Assembly (NCBI GenBank): GCA_021803205.1
Contig: JAJZMB010000113.1
Span: forward strand, 1-56,397
DNA from: Bacillota bacterium
GTDB lineage: Bacteria; Bacillota; Sulfobacillia; RBS10-35; JAJYVN01
Direction: 5' to 3'
DNA length: 56,397 bases
Within the stretch, counting starts at the first letter, position 1. Each line of letters opens with the position of its first letter. Both the position numbers and the translations under genes were made by a program. This document shows, one piece after another, positions 8,771 through 16,992 of this stretch. The notes beneath the pieces are model-generated. The model was not told the DNA's origin. It saw only the letters and a program-made list of their open reading frames with translations, and did not search any database.

Positions 8771-10435
8771 TCAGTTGCCGACCAGACGGCGGAAACCGGC
8801 GCCGTCCGCCACAGGCGTCCAGACGGGATCACGCCGCGCGGTGTCACGGATACCCGGCGCCAGGTGAATCGCCTGCTCCAGGGCCGCATAAGCCGGAGCG
8901 GCCCGGCCCAGGAGGAAGAGGACCCGGGCGTGGTCGTAGTGGAGCGTCGGGTCATCGCGCTCACCCTCCAGTGCGCGCGCACACTCCCGTTCGGCCGCTG
9001 CCAGCGTGCTCTCCCGTTCCGGACCGTCCGCGACCGCCGTCGCGAGGCCGATCAGCGCGCGGCGGAGCGCGGCGCGGATCAAGGGGTGTTCTGGGTACAG
9101 CCCACAGGCGCGTTCGGCTTCGGCCACGGCGGCGCGCGCCTCCGTAGCGCCGGTCCCCGGAGGGCAGAGTGCCTCCACCCGTCCGGCCAACGCCAGGGGG
9201 TCGTCCGGGCGGCGGGCGAGCATCTGATCGAAATCCTCGATGGCTCGGCGTCGGAGTTGCGCGCCCCGGTCCGCGTCCGTGCACCGTTCGGCGAGGTGGC
9301 AGAGCACCTCGGCGCGACCGTGCAGTCGCTGAACCGCTACCGGATCGTCGTCGACCGCACGGTCATACGCGCGCAGGGCCTCCTCCCAGGCGGCCAGCGC
9401 CGCCGCGGCGTTCCCGGCGCGAGCCTGTGCCTGTGCCCACTGGGCCCGCGCCGCCGCCCGCAGGGCGCCGATCTCTTCGCGTCCGCGCACGCCAGCGGCA
9501 TCCGTCGCGCCGTCGAAGTCAGTGAGGGCCTGCTGCCAGACCATGGCCGCCCGAGCGTCGCCGCCGGCGGCAAGCCGACAGGCGGCGGCCACCCGGGCGG
9601 CCGCGCGTGCCAGCATGGCCGGAACCTGACGTGGGTGTGCCCCCAGCACCGCTGTGGCAGCGGCGATCGCCAGATCGGTGTGGCGTGCGGGCTCGTCGTT
9701 CAGGCGGGCGAGGGCTGTGGCCTCCAGCGCTCGGTGCAGCAGAGCGGGCGGCCATCCGGGTCGCAGCCGGAGTACCCGGTCGCAGTCGGCGAGCGCGGCA
9801 TGCCGCAGGTGCAGTTCCTCCGAGCGAAGGCCGTTGCGGCCGTGGATGCCCGCCAGGTCCGAGAGCACCTCCGCCCTGTGGAGCACAACGTCAGGGGCGT
9901 GGGGACGGAGTTCCAGCGAGCGGTCGAGATCGGAGCGGGCCGCGTCCAGCCAGGTGCGCGCCGCCGCGTCCGGCAACCCGGCGCGCATTCCCGCCCGGGC
10001 CACTGCGCGCTCGTGCAGGACATCGGCGCGGCGGGGTTGCTGTTGCAGCACCCGCGTGTATTCATCGACGGCGCCCGTCAACAGATCCGGGCGCCCGCGT
10101 CCGCCAGCGGCCGTCGCCAGGACCCACGCGAGGTTCTGCAGGACCAGTCCGTGCTCGCGCCTGGCCTCCGCGTCCTGCGGGCGCAATTCCAGGGCACGGG
10201 CGTAGGCGGCGCGGGCCTCCTCCAGCAGTTCCGCGGCGTCGCCGCGGCGTCGCTGTCCCACGGCGGCCGTGCGCAGCAGGATGCGCCCGCGCAGCACCCA
10301 GAGATCGGCGCTGCCGGGCACATGGCGCAGGCCCCACTCGGCTGTGCGCCGGGCGGCCAACACCTGTTCGGCGCCCAGCAGGTATCCGGCGAGGGTGCGC
10401 GTGACGAACGTCAACAACTGCGTGAACACATCCAC
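8771..10435 (-). CDS. Large TPR-repeat protein
   Basis: This 554-residue protein is built almost wholly of tetratricopeptide-like helical pairs. Examples are AAYARALELRPQDAEA, VDEYTRVLQQQPRRADVL, ARSDLDRSLELRPHAPDVV and RAIEDFDQMLARRPDDPLAL. The first about 20 residues (FTQLLTFVTRTLAGYLLGAEQ) are hydrophobic and amphipathic. No catalytic domain, signal peptide or DNA-binding motif is seen. The ribosome-binding site is poor. It lies on the same strand as, and downstream of, the six-gene ATPase/helicase operon, but 555 bases and a strong hairpin separate them, so co-transcription is doubtful. TPR proteins scaffold complexes, and a link to the operon is an inference from position. Confidence 0.75.
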   Translation of the reverse strand: MDVFTQLLTFVTRTLAGYLLGAEQVLAARRTAEWGLRHVPGSADLWVLRGRILLRTAAVGQRRRGDAAELLEEARAAYARALELRPQDAEARREHGLVLQNLAWVLATAAGGRGRPDLLTGAVDEYTRVLQQQPRRADVLHERAVARAGMRAGLPDAAARTWLDAARSDLDRSLELRPHAPDVVLHRAEVLSDLAGIHGRNGLRSEELHLRHAALADCDRVLRLRPGWPPALLHRALEATALARLNDEPARHTDLAIAAATAVLGAHPRQVPAMLARAAARVAAACRLAAGGDARAAMVWQQALTDFDGATDAAGVRGREEIGALRAAARAQWAQAQARAGNAAAALAAWEEALRAYDRAVDDDPVAVQRLHGRAEVLCHLAERCTDADRGAQLRRRAIEDFDQMLARRPDDPLALAGRVEALCPPGTGATEARAAVAEAERACGLYPEHPLIRAALRRALIGLATAVADGPERESTLAAAERECARALEGERDDPTLHYDHARVLFLLGRAAPAYAALEQAIHLAPGIRDTARRDPVWTPVADGAGFRRLVGN

Positions 10436-10579
10436 GTCCGATGATCATTCGCGGGCGGCGCGTAGTTACCTGGGCGGGGGACGGCCGGACGCGCTCGGGG
10501 GACTGCCCGTGCTCCGCCCTTCCCCGCGCGGCCGCAGAGGTCCGCCCCCGCGTCCGTCGGGCGTGGTGGAGGTGCGGGC

Positions 10580-10615
10580 CGGAGGCGGCCGGGCCCTCAG
10601 GACCGGCCGCCTCCG
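10580..10615. terminator. Strong stem-loop, probable terminator of the ATPase/helicase operon
   Basis: Perfect 13-base arms (10580-10592 and 10603-10615) enclose a 10-base loop. The hairpin lies about 375 bases beyond the end of the operon at 10991 and 145 bases before the TPR gene start. A TATACT box on the plus strand at 10636-10641 follows directly and could serve the Fic remnant. Confidence 0.5.
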
Positions 10616-10750
10616 CTGGCCGTGACCGTAAACGTTATACTGCCGTACTGAGGAGCGATGAGGTGACGCCAGGGCCAGGGCGCATCCAGGTGTGGAGGGA
10701 GCCCGGTCACGGCCCTCGCTCCGGCGCCGGCCGAATAGGGCGATGCAGAG

Positions 10751-10893
10751 TTGGGCGGTCTGCGTCCGGCCTGGGCGGAGCGCCGTCTGGAGCTGGGCGA
10801 CGGGCCTGTGCTGCGGGACTTCAACGACCGCCTGGCCTGCTCTTGGGCCATGCAGACCGGTATTCTCGAGCGTCTCTACGCTCCCGGTTATGA
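10751..10893 (+). pseudogene. N-terminal stump of a Fic/DOC family protein
   Basis: In one plus frame, about 45 codons read LRPAWAERRLELGD, then LRDFNDRLACSWAMQTG, then ILERLY. This is close to the conserved opening of Fic AMP-transferases, in which W-A-I-E-T-G-I-I-E-R-L-Y is nearly invariant. The similarity stops abruptly after about 10880, and the catalytic HPFxxGNGR motif is nowhere near. It sits between the ATPase operon and the TPR gene on the opposite strand. It is evidently the relic of a Fic gene cut by a rearrangement. Confidence 0.6.
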
Positions 10894-10990
10894 CCCAAGG
10901 GCGAGTCGGGGCACACCCAGCGCACGGCGCAACGGCCTGGCCAAGCCCGGACCCGCGCCCCTGGCCGCCGTCGAGCCGGCGCCGCGGGGC

Positions 10991-12394
10991 TCATTGCTGC
11001 TGCGCAGCCGCGGCCTCGTCCGCCCACGTCTCCTGCAGCGGCACCTCGTACGCGCCGGAGTGCAGCCGCACCTGCGGCGCGTGGCCGTGCTGCATGAGCA
11101 GGTCGAGCCACTGGATGGCCACCCGCAATCGTGTGCGCAGTTTGGTGTCGGTCTCGGGCGAGAGCTTCTGCACCTCCTGCCAGAAGGCTGGCGCCGTGAG
11201 GCCGGAACTCCAATGGTAGGCGGTCTCATGCGCGTCCAGCAGGGCCTGCATCATTTGCAGCCAGTTGCCCGACGTGAGGGGTTCGAGGAGCATCGCCTCC
11301 TGAAGAGCCGCGATGCCCAGGCGGCAGAACTCCGCGCCCTCCGGATCGCGCGTCTCCAGCCACGCGGCGGAGGCCGTCGCGTCGTGCCGCCGCGCGAGAA
11401 CGGTGTCGTAAAAGTTGCTCGCCACCGCGAACACGGCCGCCAGGTGCGCGCAGCCCATGCCCTCGGTGGCCAGCCGGCCAATGTTGGCGTAGGACCGCGC
11501 GCGCCCGCCGCGGCCGAGGCGGCCGATGAGTTCGGCCTCGTCGAACAGGACCACCCAGCCGGTGTACCCGGCCGTCGAGACCAGGAAGTCCACCAGGCGG
11601 AAGTAGTCGCGCACATCGCGCTGGGGGGAGAACCGCTCCAGTTTCAGCGTCCCGCCGAAATTGCCGCGGTGAATGCGCTTGACCTCGGCGAGCCCCATGT
11701 CCAGTTGCGCCAGGTCGCGCAGCAGTGGCTCGACGGCTTCGGTGCTGCCGCCGTCGATCAGGTTGCGCAGGACAGCGTGGAGCTTGGGGTGCAGGTTGTC
11801 CTCCGCGAAGCGCAGCACCCGCAGCGCGACCGCACTGCCCGGGCTCAATCCCTGGACCAGCCGCTCGATGCCGGGCTGAGCTGCGCCGGGGAGATAGGTG
11901 TCAGCGATGAGCTTGGGGTATACGCGGTCCATCCGGTCAAGCGGGGTATCCCGGGTCAGCACGACGTTGCTCACCACGAAGTTGCGTTCCGCCGCCAGAT
12001 GCCAGATGGTGCGCAGGGCATGCGTCTTGCCGTCGCCGTAGTTGGCCTGCAGGGCCAGGGCGCGGCTGCCCTTGGCGGCGACCGTGTCCAGCAGGTCGCC
12101 GGCCCGGGCCAGCAGGCGCGCCCGCCCGGCGGTCAGGGGCGGCTCGTTCGGCGGGAGGGGCACCCCGCTGCGCAGGTGTTCGATGAGGCGTCGTGCCGCG
12201 GCGGCCGCGGGCGGCTGCCCATCCCCGCCGGGTCGGGCAGCCGGCCCGCGGCCGCCATCGCCCGCCACCCCAGCCGCGGCCGAGGATGGTGCGCCCATCT
12301 CCGCGCCGGATCCGCCGCCCGTGCCCTCCGGCCCCGCCACGGACCACGCATCCCGCCCACATGCATCCGTTCCCTGCGGTTCGCCGCCGCTCAT
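10991..12394 (-). CDS. BrxD-like (DUF2791-type) P-loop ATPase, third ATPase of the operon
   Basis: The ATG at 12394 overlaps the preceding stop as ATGA, with GGGGAGGG upstream, giving 467 residues. Residues 1-68 are Gly/Ala/Pro-rich and probably disordered. The Walker A motif ANYGDGKT lies at 117-124 and Walker B VVLFDEAEL at 281-289. This is followed by an Arg-rich region (GRLGRGGRARSYANIGRL) and a long helical C-terminal lid. The layout matches the BREX ATP-binding protein family (BrxD/DUF2791). It differs from the BrxD-like protein encoded upstream, so it is a paralogue rather than a duplicate. ATP-driven assembly on DNA or protein is expected; the partner is unknown. Confidence 0.8.
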   Translation of the reverse strand: MSGGEPQGTDACGRDAWSVAGPEGTGGGSGAEMGAPSSAAAGVAGDGGRGPAARPGGDGQPPAAAAARRLIEHLRSGVPLPPNEPPLTAGRARLLARAGDLLDTVAAKGSRALALQANYGDGKTHALRTIWHLAAERNFVVSNVVLTRDTPLDRMDRVYPKLIADTYLPGAAQPGIERLVQGLSPGSAVALRVLRFAEDNLHPKLHAVLRNLIDGGSTEAVEPLLRDLAQLDMGLAEVKRIHRGNFGGTLKLERFSPQRDVRDYFRLVDFLVSTAGYTGWVVLFDEAELIGRLGRGGRARSYANIGRLATEGMGCAHLAAVFAVASNFYDTVLARRHDATASAAWLETRDPEGAEFCRLGIAALQEAMLLEPLTSGNWLQMMQALLDAHETAYHWSSGLTAPAFWQEVQKLSPETDTKLRTRLRVAIQWLDLLMQHGHAPQVRLHSGAYEVPLQETWADEAAAAQQQ

Positions 12395-14025
12395 CGCCTG
12401 CCGCCCTCCCCTGGGTCCACGGCTCCGCCGTCCCAGTCGCGCGTGGGCGAGCCCTCCATCCCGGCCGCGGCGGCGGGGCCGGCCGTCTCCTCCGTCTCTG
12501 TCCGTTCCTCGGTGCTGGCGGCGCCCTCCGCCTCCCCGGTGGCCACATCCCGCGCCCCCGCGCTCACGCCGGCCGTGCCCTCCGGGCCCACGTCCGGGCC
12601 GGTTGCGCCCCCATCTCCGCCTGTGCCCCGGGCCCCAGGCGCTCCCGCCAACTCCAGCACCGCCAGCACGCTTCGCCGCACGGCCGAGACCGCGACGTCC
12701 CGCACTGCCCACTGTGCCCGCGCCGCGGCCAGAGCGCGCTGCCGCACCTCCGCGCCGGCCGCAGGGGCCACAGCCGCGATCAGACGCTCGGCGAGCGCGC
12801 GGCCCGCCTCGGGATCGGCGGCCCACAGCCGTTCCAGGACGATCTCGTCGGCGAAGCGGTTGATCTCGACCGTCTCGACCTCGTTCTGCAGGCGCTCCGC
12901 CAGGGCCGGATAGGACAGAAGGCCCGTCTTGAGGTTGCCCTTGTCCATCAGCGCGGGGGGGACGGCGAGCAGGAGCAGGAGTCCGGGCATCTGGCCCATA
13001 TCGTCGATGAGCGCCCTCAGGCACTCGTATAGGTCGTCACGCCGTTGCTTGGTGTAATGGGGGCGGGCTGTGCCGTTCCCGTCCGCGAACGCGCTCCAGC
13101 GGCCGGGGTCGGCGGCAACCGGGGCGGAAGCGGGCCCCGCCGGCCCGCCCTCCGCCGCGGCGTCGGGTGTCGCGGGGCCAACCGCTCCGGTGATCCCGCC
13201 GCCGGCGCCCCCCGCCGCCGCACCTCCCCCCCGCCGCGGGCGCCCGTCCCCCAGCACGTCCAAGCCGTCCAGCGCGGCCACCAGGCCCGGCAGACCGGCC
13301 ATCCGGATGAAGTACAAAAGGGATCGCAGCCACAGACGGGCGGTGAACCGGTCTGCGCAGCGACGCAGCCGCAGGCGGTTGCAGTCGCGCATCCCCACCC
13401 GTCCGCCACGCAGCCAGTGCTCCAGCAGCCCGCCCGCCTGCCCGCCTCTCGGTGCCGTCCCCTCATCCGGGACGCCGGCGTTGTCCCAGAGCACGCCTTC
13501 GCACCAGCGCATCAGGCCGGCGGCATAGCCGTAGTCCAGGTCCGGGTTCGCCGCCAGGCGCCGGTAGCAGGCCTCGTCCCACTTCACCCGCAACGGTCGC
13601 ACTTCGTGACCGCGGGCGGCGGCCCACGCGGCCAGCGTCTCGCCGGGCCCCAACACCGGATGGGGATACCCCAGTTCGTGCAGCACTCGCTCGGCGAAAC
13701 GCCGGGCCAAGTCCGCGAAGTCCAACTCCGCTGCCAGCGCCTGGTACAGGAGGTCGAACCCCCCGAGGGGCCGCACCGCCGCATCGACGTGGGCGGTGAG
13801 GAACCCCTCGTCGTTGGCCGCGGCCAGCAGGTTGCCGAGGAAATGGGTCTTTCCCGCCCCTGTGGCGCCGACCACCAGTTTGATCTTGGCGCCCCCGTCG
13901 CGCACGAACCCGTCCGGGCGTGCCAGCAGATGCCGGCGCAGGAAGGCCCCCTGCCCGGAGGGGTCGATGTGCGCCGCCCCTGGCACGCGCGGTTCCCCGA
14001 ACGCCCGCACTGGCTCAGTGCCCAT
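12391..14025 (-). CDS. P-loop ATPase with disordered inserts, second ATPase of the operon
   Basis: This 544-residue protein's start overlaps the preceding gene by 11 bases. Walker A GATGAGKT lies at residues 53-60 after KIKLVV. A helical region with LHELGYPHPVLG follows, then a Walker-B-like strand (LVAALDGLDVL) near residue 235. Residues about 245-300 and the last about 85 are Gly/Ala/Thr/Glu-rich and look unstructured. The segment LLLLAVPPALMD, then SYPALAERLQNE, parallels GFYLAGPPEM and SYPALRSRLQ in the BrxD-like protein, so the two share ancestry. It is clearly AAA+/STAND-like, but I know no characterised close relative. Confidence 0.75.
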   Translation of the reverse strand: MGTEPVRAFGEPRVPGAAHIDPSGQGAFLRRHLLARPDGFVRDGGAKIKLVVGATGAGKTHFLGNLLAAANDEGFLTAHVDAAVRPLGGFDLLYQALAAELDFADLARRFAERVLHELGYPHPVLGPGETLAAWAAARGHEVRPLRVKWDEACYRRLAANPDLDYGYAAGLMRWCEGVLWDNAGVPDEGTAPRGGQAGGLLEHWLRGGRVGMRDCNRLRLRRCADRFTARLWLRSLLYFIRMAGLPGLVAALDGLDVLGDGRPRRGGGAAAGGAGGGITGAVGPATPDAAAEGGPAGPASAPVAADPGRWSAFADGNGTARPHYTKQRRDDLYECLRALIDDMGQMPGLLLLLAVPPALMDKGNLKTGLLSYPALAERLQNEVETVEINRFADEIVLERLWAADPEAGRALAERLIAAVAPAAGAEVRQRALAAARAQWAVRDVAVSAVRRSVLAVLELAGAPGARGTGGDGGATGPDVGPEGTAGVSAGARDVATGEAEGAASTEERTETEETAGPAAAAGMEGSPTRDWDGGAVDPGEGGRR

Positions 14026-14860
14026 CCGCGCCGCCCTCCCCGGGCGTTACCTGCAGGGCCGACAGGCGCTCCCGTCCGCCGCGCGCGTTTGGCACCTCAA
14101 ACCCCGCGCCGCCCCCGCGCATGTCCCCGAGTACGACGCGCCGCCGGCCCACGGTCATGCCCGCTTGGCGATAGCGGTAGAGGTCGAAGGCGAATTCGTC
14201 CCTGGTGTAGTTGTTGCGCCCGAAGGTGCCGAGTTGCAGGAGCTCCAGCACCGCGCGCAGCGGCACGTGCTTGACTCCCTTGCCCGCGCTGGCCTGTACC
14301 TCGGGCAGGAGGACGTCGTAGGCCCGCACCAGGGACTGGCCGAACTTCTCCGCGGCGAAGCTGCCGCCCATCAGTCGGTCCCGTTCGCGCTTGACCGCGC
14401 GGGCCAGGGCCTCGGGCCGCAGTGCCCACCAGGACTTCTTGCCGATGACGGCGCGCTCTTCGCGCGGCCGGATCCGCACGTCGAAGGGGAAGACCCGGTA
14501 GTCGGGGTAGGCGCCCTCCAGGGGGATGTTTTCAGCGGCGCACGCCCGCTCGAACGCCGAGGCGTACGCCGCGTCGCGCATTTGGGCTTCGGCCGACCCG
14601 GCCGCGACCCCCGTCGCGGCTTGCTCCGCCAGTTCGAAGGCCGCCACCGCCTCGCGCAGTGCCCCGAGCAGCGCGGCGGCCTCTGCCGCCTTGGCGGCCG
14701 CATCGCCCGCCCGCTGGCGCAGGAGGTGGATGTCCACAACCTCCGCAGCCTTCTGCAGTTGCTTGGCGAGGCGGCTGACCGCGGCGGCCGTGCCGGCAGC
14801 GCGCTTCGCGCCGCTGGCCACCTGGGCGTCGAAAGCTTCGAACAACTGGCGTCCCCCCAC
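14015..14860 (-). CDS. Operon protein of unknown function with N-terminal coiled coil
   Basis: This 281-residue protein has no family I recognise. Residues 1-110 are Ala/Glu/Gln-rich helix and probably a coiled coil (AVSRLAKQLQKAAEVVDIHLL). The rest is globular, with FPFDVRIRP, GKKSWWALRPEALARAVKRERDRL, HVPLRAVLELLQLGTF and DEFAFDLYRYRQ. Several of these features (basic helix, Trp pair, acidic-aromatic end) could form a nucleic-acid or protein interface. It ends 11 bases inside the next ATPase gene and begins 55 bases after the helicase stop, so it belongs to the operon. As the least recognisable member it may be the specificity or effector subunit; that is inference. Confidence 0.7.
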   Translation of the reverse strand: MGGRQLFEAFDAQVASGAKRAAGTAAAVSRLAKQLQKAAEVVDIHLLRQRAGDAAAKAAEAAALLGALREAVAAFELAEQAATGVAAGSAEAQMRDAAYASAFERACAAENIPLEGAYPDYRVFPFDVRIRPREERAVIGKKSWWALRPEALARAVKRERDRLMGGSFAAEKFGQSLVRAYDVLLPEVQASAGKGVKHVPLRAVLELLQLGTFGRNNYTRDEFAFDLYRYRQAGMTVGRRRVVLGDMRGGGAGFEVPNARGGRERLSALQVTPGEGGADGH

Positions 14861-14915
14861 ATGGAACGAGCGTGCGTCAAGGCCGCACCCGATGTGGCGT
14901 TCGACCGTGCGGGCG

Positions 14916-16946
14916 TCAAATCCTGTCGGCGAGCAAGCGCAGCGCGCCGGGGACGTCCAGTGTAGCCGCCGCGTGCAGCCGGCGCTGCAGGCCGTCCGGC
15001 AGGTGTCGGCCGAACTTGGGCAGATTGAGCGCGCGTTTGGGGATCAGGTCCATCAGCTGCTCCTGCAACTCGGAGGCCGGCGGGGGCTCCAGACCGTAGC
15101 GGACAAGTGTCGCGGGCAGCCCGGGCCAGGCTGCGGGGGCGACGAGCCCGCCGAAGGGAGTCACCTCCCACACCATGCCGCTCTCCAGCTGCAGCAGCAG
15201 GGCCAGGGTGTTTGCCACCCGGTCGCCGGCGAAGGCATGGAATTCGGACAGACCTGCGACCACCACAGTCGGCCGGGCGCGGGATCCGAGGCCGAGTCGC
15301 CGGTAATAGTCACGCAGGCCCGCCAGGGCCTGGCGGGCCGCCGGATCCAGATACGGATAGGACGCATCCGCGACCAGGATCGCGGCCATTTCCGCGCGCA
15401 CGCGATCATGCACGCGGAAGGGCTGGGAGGTGAACACCGGCGGGTGGCCGGCCGCACCCGCTTCCACCTCGATGCGCCGCCGATCGTGGTCGACCTCGGC
15501 CACGGTCCAGACGCGGCCGGCGAAGATCAGGGGTGTTCCGGGCTGGTAGACCGGCAGGGGCGGGAGCCTGCCCAGGATGCGCGCGCCGCAGCCGACTTCG
15601 TACGCCTCCTCAGTCGTGAACGCGGCACAGAAGTCGCGCCGCAGGGCGAGGCGCTCTCCCTCGCCGCCAGCCACCAGCAGGCCGTCGCGCCGAACCAGGT
15701 GGTCGTGCGCCAGCATGTGCCCGAGCAACTCGGCCGGGACGTCGGCGGCCTCCCGCTCAGGTAGCCCGCCGCGTTCCACCGCCCTGGACAGTGCCTGCTG
15801 CCAGATGACATCGTAGCGCGGCCCGACATCCTCCGGCGGTTCCACCCACCCCCGCCGCAGGAGTTCCACCACCGCCACGGATTGTACCAACTGGGGCTCG
15901 CCCGTGGCATAGAGCTGTCCGACCCGGTCCCTGCCCGCCTCCCGCCCGCTGCGCCCGAGTCGCTGCCGGAGGCCGGCCACGCTGTGGGTGCAGTCGACGT
16001 GAACGACCAGATCGACGGCGCCCACGTCGATGCCGAGTTCCAGGGTGCTGGTGCAGACGATCGAGGCCGCTGCCGCGGCGCGCAGCGTGGACTCCGCCGC
16101 GGCGCGTTCCCGTAGGTGCAGCGATCCGTGGTGCGGCAGGTAGGCCGCTGGGTCGTCCGCCCTGCGCCCCAACGCGTAGGTCATGGCCTCGACGCGCGCC
16201 CGGCTGTTGCAGAAGATGAGCGCCTTGCGGCCTGTGGTGACGCCGAAGACGTCGGCCTCCACGTCGCCGTCGGGTATGAACCGGAGGTGCAGCCGCAGCC
16301 CCTTGCGTGGGCCCGGGCCGGCGCAGACGGCGCACGGCTCCCCGAGGAAGGCCGTCGCCGCGGCACGGTCGCCGATCGTCGCCGAGAGTCCGACCCGGCG
16401 CGGGGGGCATGTGGCGGCGTAACGGCTGATGCGACCGAGGAGCGAGTGCAGTTGGGCGCCCCGTTCGGTCCCGAGGAACGCGTGCAACTCGTCCACCACG
16501 ATGAAGCGCAGGCCGCCGAAGAAGCTGCGGAGGTGGAGCGCCCGGTGGATGCACAGGGCCTCGATCGACTCGGGGGTGGTCAGAAGAATCCCGCCGGGGT
16601 TATCCTGACTGCCCCGCTTCCGGCTCCGGGACACGTCGGAGTGCCAGAGATGGGCGGCGACGCCGGCGTAGGCCCCGAGCATCTGCAGTCGCTCCCACTG
16701 GTCGTTGAGCAGGGCGCGGAGGGGGGAGACGTAGAGGACCGTGAACCCCGCCGTGGCTGCCGGCAGAGACAGGATCGGCAGAAAGGCCGCCTCGGTCTTG
16801 CCCGCTGCCGTGTCCCCGGCGATGAGCACGTTCCCGTCGGTTTGGAGGATTGCCCCGATCGCCTCGTCTTGCAGCGGCCACAGCGCGGACCAGCCGGCGT
16901 CAAAGACGGCGCGCTGCATCTGGGGTGAGAGCAGGCGCCAACTCAT
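14916..16946 (-). CDS. DEAD/DEAH-box helicase, BrxHI/Lhr-like
   Basis: This 676-residue superfamily 2 helicase has the motifs in order. These are the Q-like LQDEAI near 26, motif I GDTAAGKT at 44-51, Ia SPLRALL, Ib TTPESIE, II DELH at 152-155, III SAT at 188-190, IV ALIFCNSRARVE, V TSTLELGIDVG and VI QRLGRSGREAG. The C-terminal about 280 residues carry a winged-helix-like region and a mixed domain (ILGRLPPLPVYQPGT; LIFAGRVWTVAEVD). The architecture resembles Lhr-type helicases and BrxHI of type 2 BREX. The BrxD-like ATPase gene ends 46 bases upstream, a pairing known from BREX and BREX-related loci. It probably translocates on DNA using ATP. Confidence 0.88.
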   Translation of the reverse strand: MSWRLLSPQMQRAVFDAGWSALWPLQDEAIGAILQTDGNVLIAGDTAAGKTEAAFLPILSLPAATAGFTVLYVSPLRALLNDQWERLQMLGAYAGVAAHLWHSDVSRSRKRGSQDNPGGILLTTPESIEALCIHRALHLRSFFGGLRFIVVDELHAFLGTERGAQLHSLLGRISRYAATCPPRRVGLSATIGDRAAATAFLGEPCAVCAGPGPRKGLRLHLRFIPDGDVEADVFGVTTGRKALIFCNSRARVEAMTYALGRRADDPAAYLPHHGSLHLRERAAAESTLRAAAAASIVCTSTLELGIDVGAVDLVVHVDCTHSVAGLRQRLGRSGREAGRDRVGQLYATGEPQLVQSVAVVELLRRGWVEPPEDVGPRYDVIWQQALSRAVERGGLPEREAADVPAELLGHMLAHDHLVRRDGLLVAGGEGERLALRRDFCAAFTTEEAYEVGCGARILGRLPPLPVYQPGTPLIFAGRVWTVAEVDHDRRRIEVEAGAAGHPPVFTSQPFRVHDRVRAEMAAILVADASYPYLDPAARQALAGLRDYYRRLGLGSRARPTVVVAGLSEFHAFAGDRVANTLALLLQLESGMVWEVTPFGGLVAPAAWPGLPATLVRYGLEPPPASELQEQLMDLIPKRALNLPKFGRHLPDGLQRRLHAAATLDVPGALRLLADRI

Positions 16947-16992
16947 GGGCCGCCCTCTCCGAACATGAGGAGCAGACCTGGCCTGCCGCGCG

